NCBI GenBank assembly: GCA_023390675.1
Contig: JAEWCK010000012.1
Location: 1-5,444 of the forward strand
Length of the DNA stretch: 5,444 nt
DNA from: Pseudomonadota bacterium
GTDB taxonomy: Bacteria > Pseudomonadota > Alphaproteobacteria > Sphingomonadales > Sphingomonadaceae
Reading direction: 5' to 3'
A program made the translations under genes and the position numbers. Below, piece after piece: positions 5,206 to 5,444 of the stretch. The notes beneath the pieces were generated by a model. That model was not told the origin of the DNA and searched no databases. It saw only the letters and a list, made by a program, of their open reading frames with translations. Every line of letters starts with the position of its first letter. Within the stretch, counting starts at the first letter, position 1.

Positions 5206-5444
5206 GGCTCGAGCGTCACCGTCACCACGGTGCCTTCCTTGCTGCTCTCGGTGGCGACGGTGCCGCCCGCCTGTCGCGCGAAGGCGTCGATCAGCCGCTG
5301 GCCCAAGCCGCCGTCGCGGCCTCTCGCGCGCGTCGCGGCGGGCATGCCGTCGCCATTGTCGGCGACGGTCAGCCGCCAGCCCTTGCCCGCCGCCTCGAAG
5401 CGGACGCGGATCTGGCCGTCGTCGCGGCCGACAAAGGCGTGCTT
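5202..5444 (-). CDS. Sensor histidine kinase, HisKA_2/HWE type, C-terminal ATPase fragment (5' end outside window)
   Basis: The minus strand is open from the window edge to a TAG stop at 5204-5202, giving 80 residues that I translated by hand. They begin KHAFVGRDDGQIRVRF, continue with LTVADNGDGMP (G1 box, Asp29-Asn-Gly-Asp-Gly33) and RDGGLGQRLIDAFARQAGG (G2 box, about 44-61), and end GTVVTVTLEP. KHAF is the end of the N box, as in 'NAxKHAF' of HisKA_2 and HWE kinases. A G2 box with GLG followed by a helix ending 'QxGG' is also typical of that group rather than of the HALKTP-type kinase in this window. Only the nucleotide-binding half is visible; the phosphoacceptor histidine and sensor lie beyond the edge. 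In alphaproteobacteria such kinases often feed the PhyR general stress response, but nothing here proves that. The stop overlaps the ABC-F stop. Confidence 0.85.
   Translation of the reverse strand, partial: KHAFVGRDDGQIRVRFEAAGKGWRLTVADNGDGMPAATRARGRDGGLGQRLIDAFARQAGGTVATESSKEGTVVTVTLEP
5217..5232 (+). terminator. Small hairpin just after the ABC-F stop, possible weak terminator
   Basis: CACCGT (5217-5222) and ACGGTG (5227-5232) are perfect inverted repeats around a 4-base loop, starting 12 bases after the ABC-F stop codon. The following bases are pyrimidine-rich (CCTTCCTT) but not a T run. The hairpin lies inside the coding sequence of the converging kinase, so it may simply be a product of Thr-Val codons. 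Confidence 0.25.

Noticed and set aside
1..5444. Mobile element, CRISPR, tRNA/rRNA or defence system
   Set aside because: No direct-repeat arrays, transposase or integrase motifs, tRNA-like folds or composition breaks were seen; the window is filled by housekeeping and signalling genes.

Overview
The window is GC-rich, protein-dense DNA that most resembles an alphaproteobacterial chromosome, probably from the Sphingomonadales. This rests on the strong G/C bias at third codon positions, the FeuP/FeuQ (PhoP/PhoQ-like) style of the two-component pair, the Uup-like ABC-F protein, and a HisKA_2/HWE-type kinase tail. The taxonomic call comes from recalled family resemblance, not from a search. No RNA genes, CRISPR arrays, insertion sequences, phage genes or obvious transfer scars were seen. 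It looks like ordinary core chromosome.

Layout: (1) 1-840, plus strand: 3' part of a luciferase-like (LLM class, YhbW/MsnO8-type) flavin-dependent oxidoreductase whose start lies outside the window. (2) 864-3352, minus strand: a compact three-gene operon. In transcription order it encodes a small exported PepSY-like protein (3352-3011), an OmpR/PhoB-family response regulator (2991-2323) and its membrane histidine kinase (2318-864), with gaps of 18 and 4 bases. (3) 3353-3426: a short divergent intergenic region. It holds a strong imperfect inverted repeat that overlaps the ribosome binding site of the PepSY gene. (4) 3427-5205, plus strand: a two-domain ABC-F ATPase of the Uup type with a C-terminal coiled coil. 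(5) 5202-5444, minus strand: the C-terminal ATPase domain of a second, different histidine kinase, whose stop codon interlocks with the ABC-F stop in a shared CTAG.

How the genes work together: the most coherent unit is the PepSY protein/regulator/kinase operon. A periplasmic protein encoded directly ahead of a PhoP/PhoQ-like pair recalls the FeuN-FeuP-FeuQ arrangement of rhizobia, where the small periplasmic protein restrains the kinase. By analogy the small protein here may tune the sensor, but this is inference. The other genes have no visible functional link to the operon and appear to be neighbours only. I found no convincing previously undescribed system. The items most worth a second look are the PepSY-kinase module, the leader hairpin that would mask its ribosome binding site, and the trimmed arm subdomain of the ABC-F protein.
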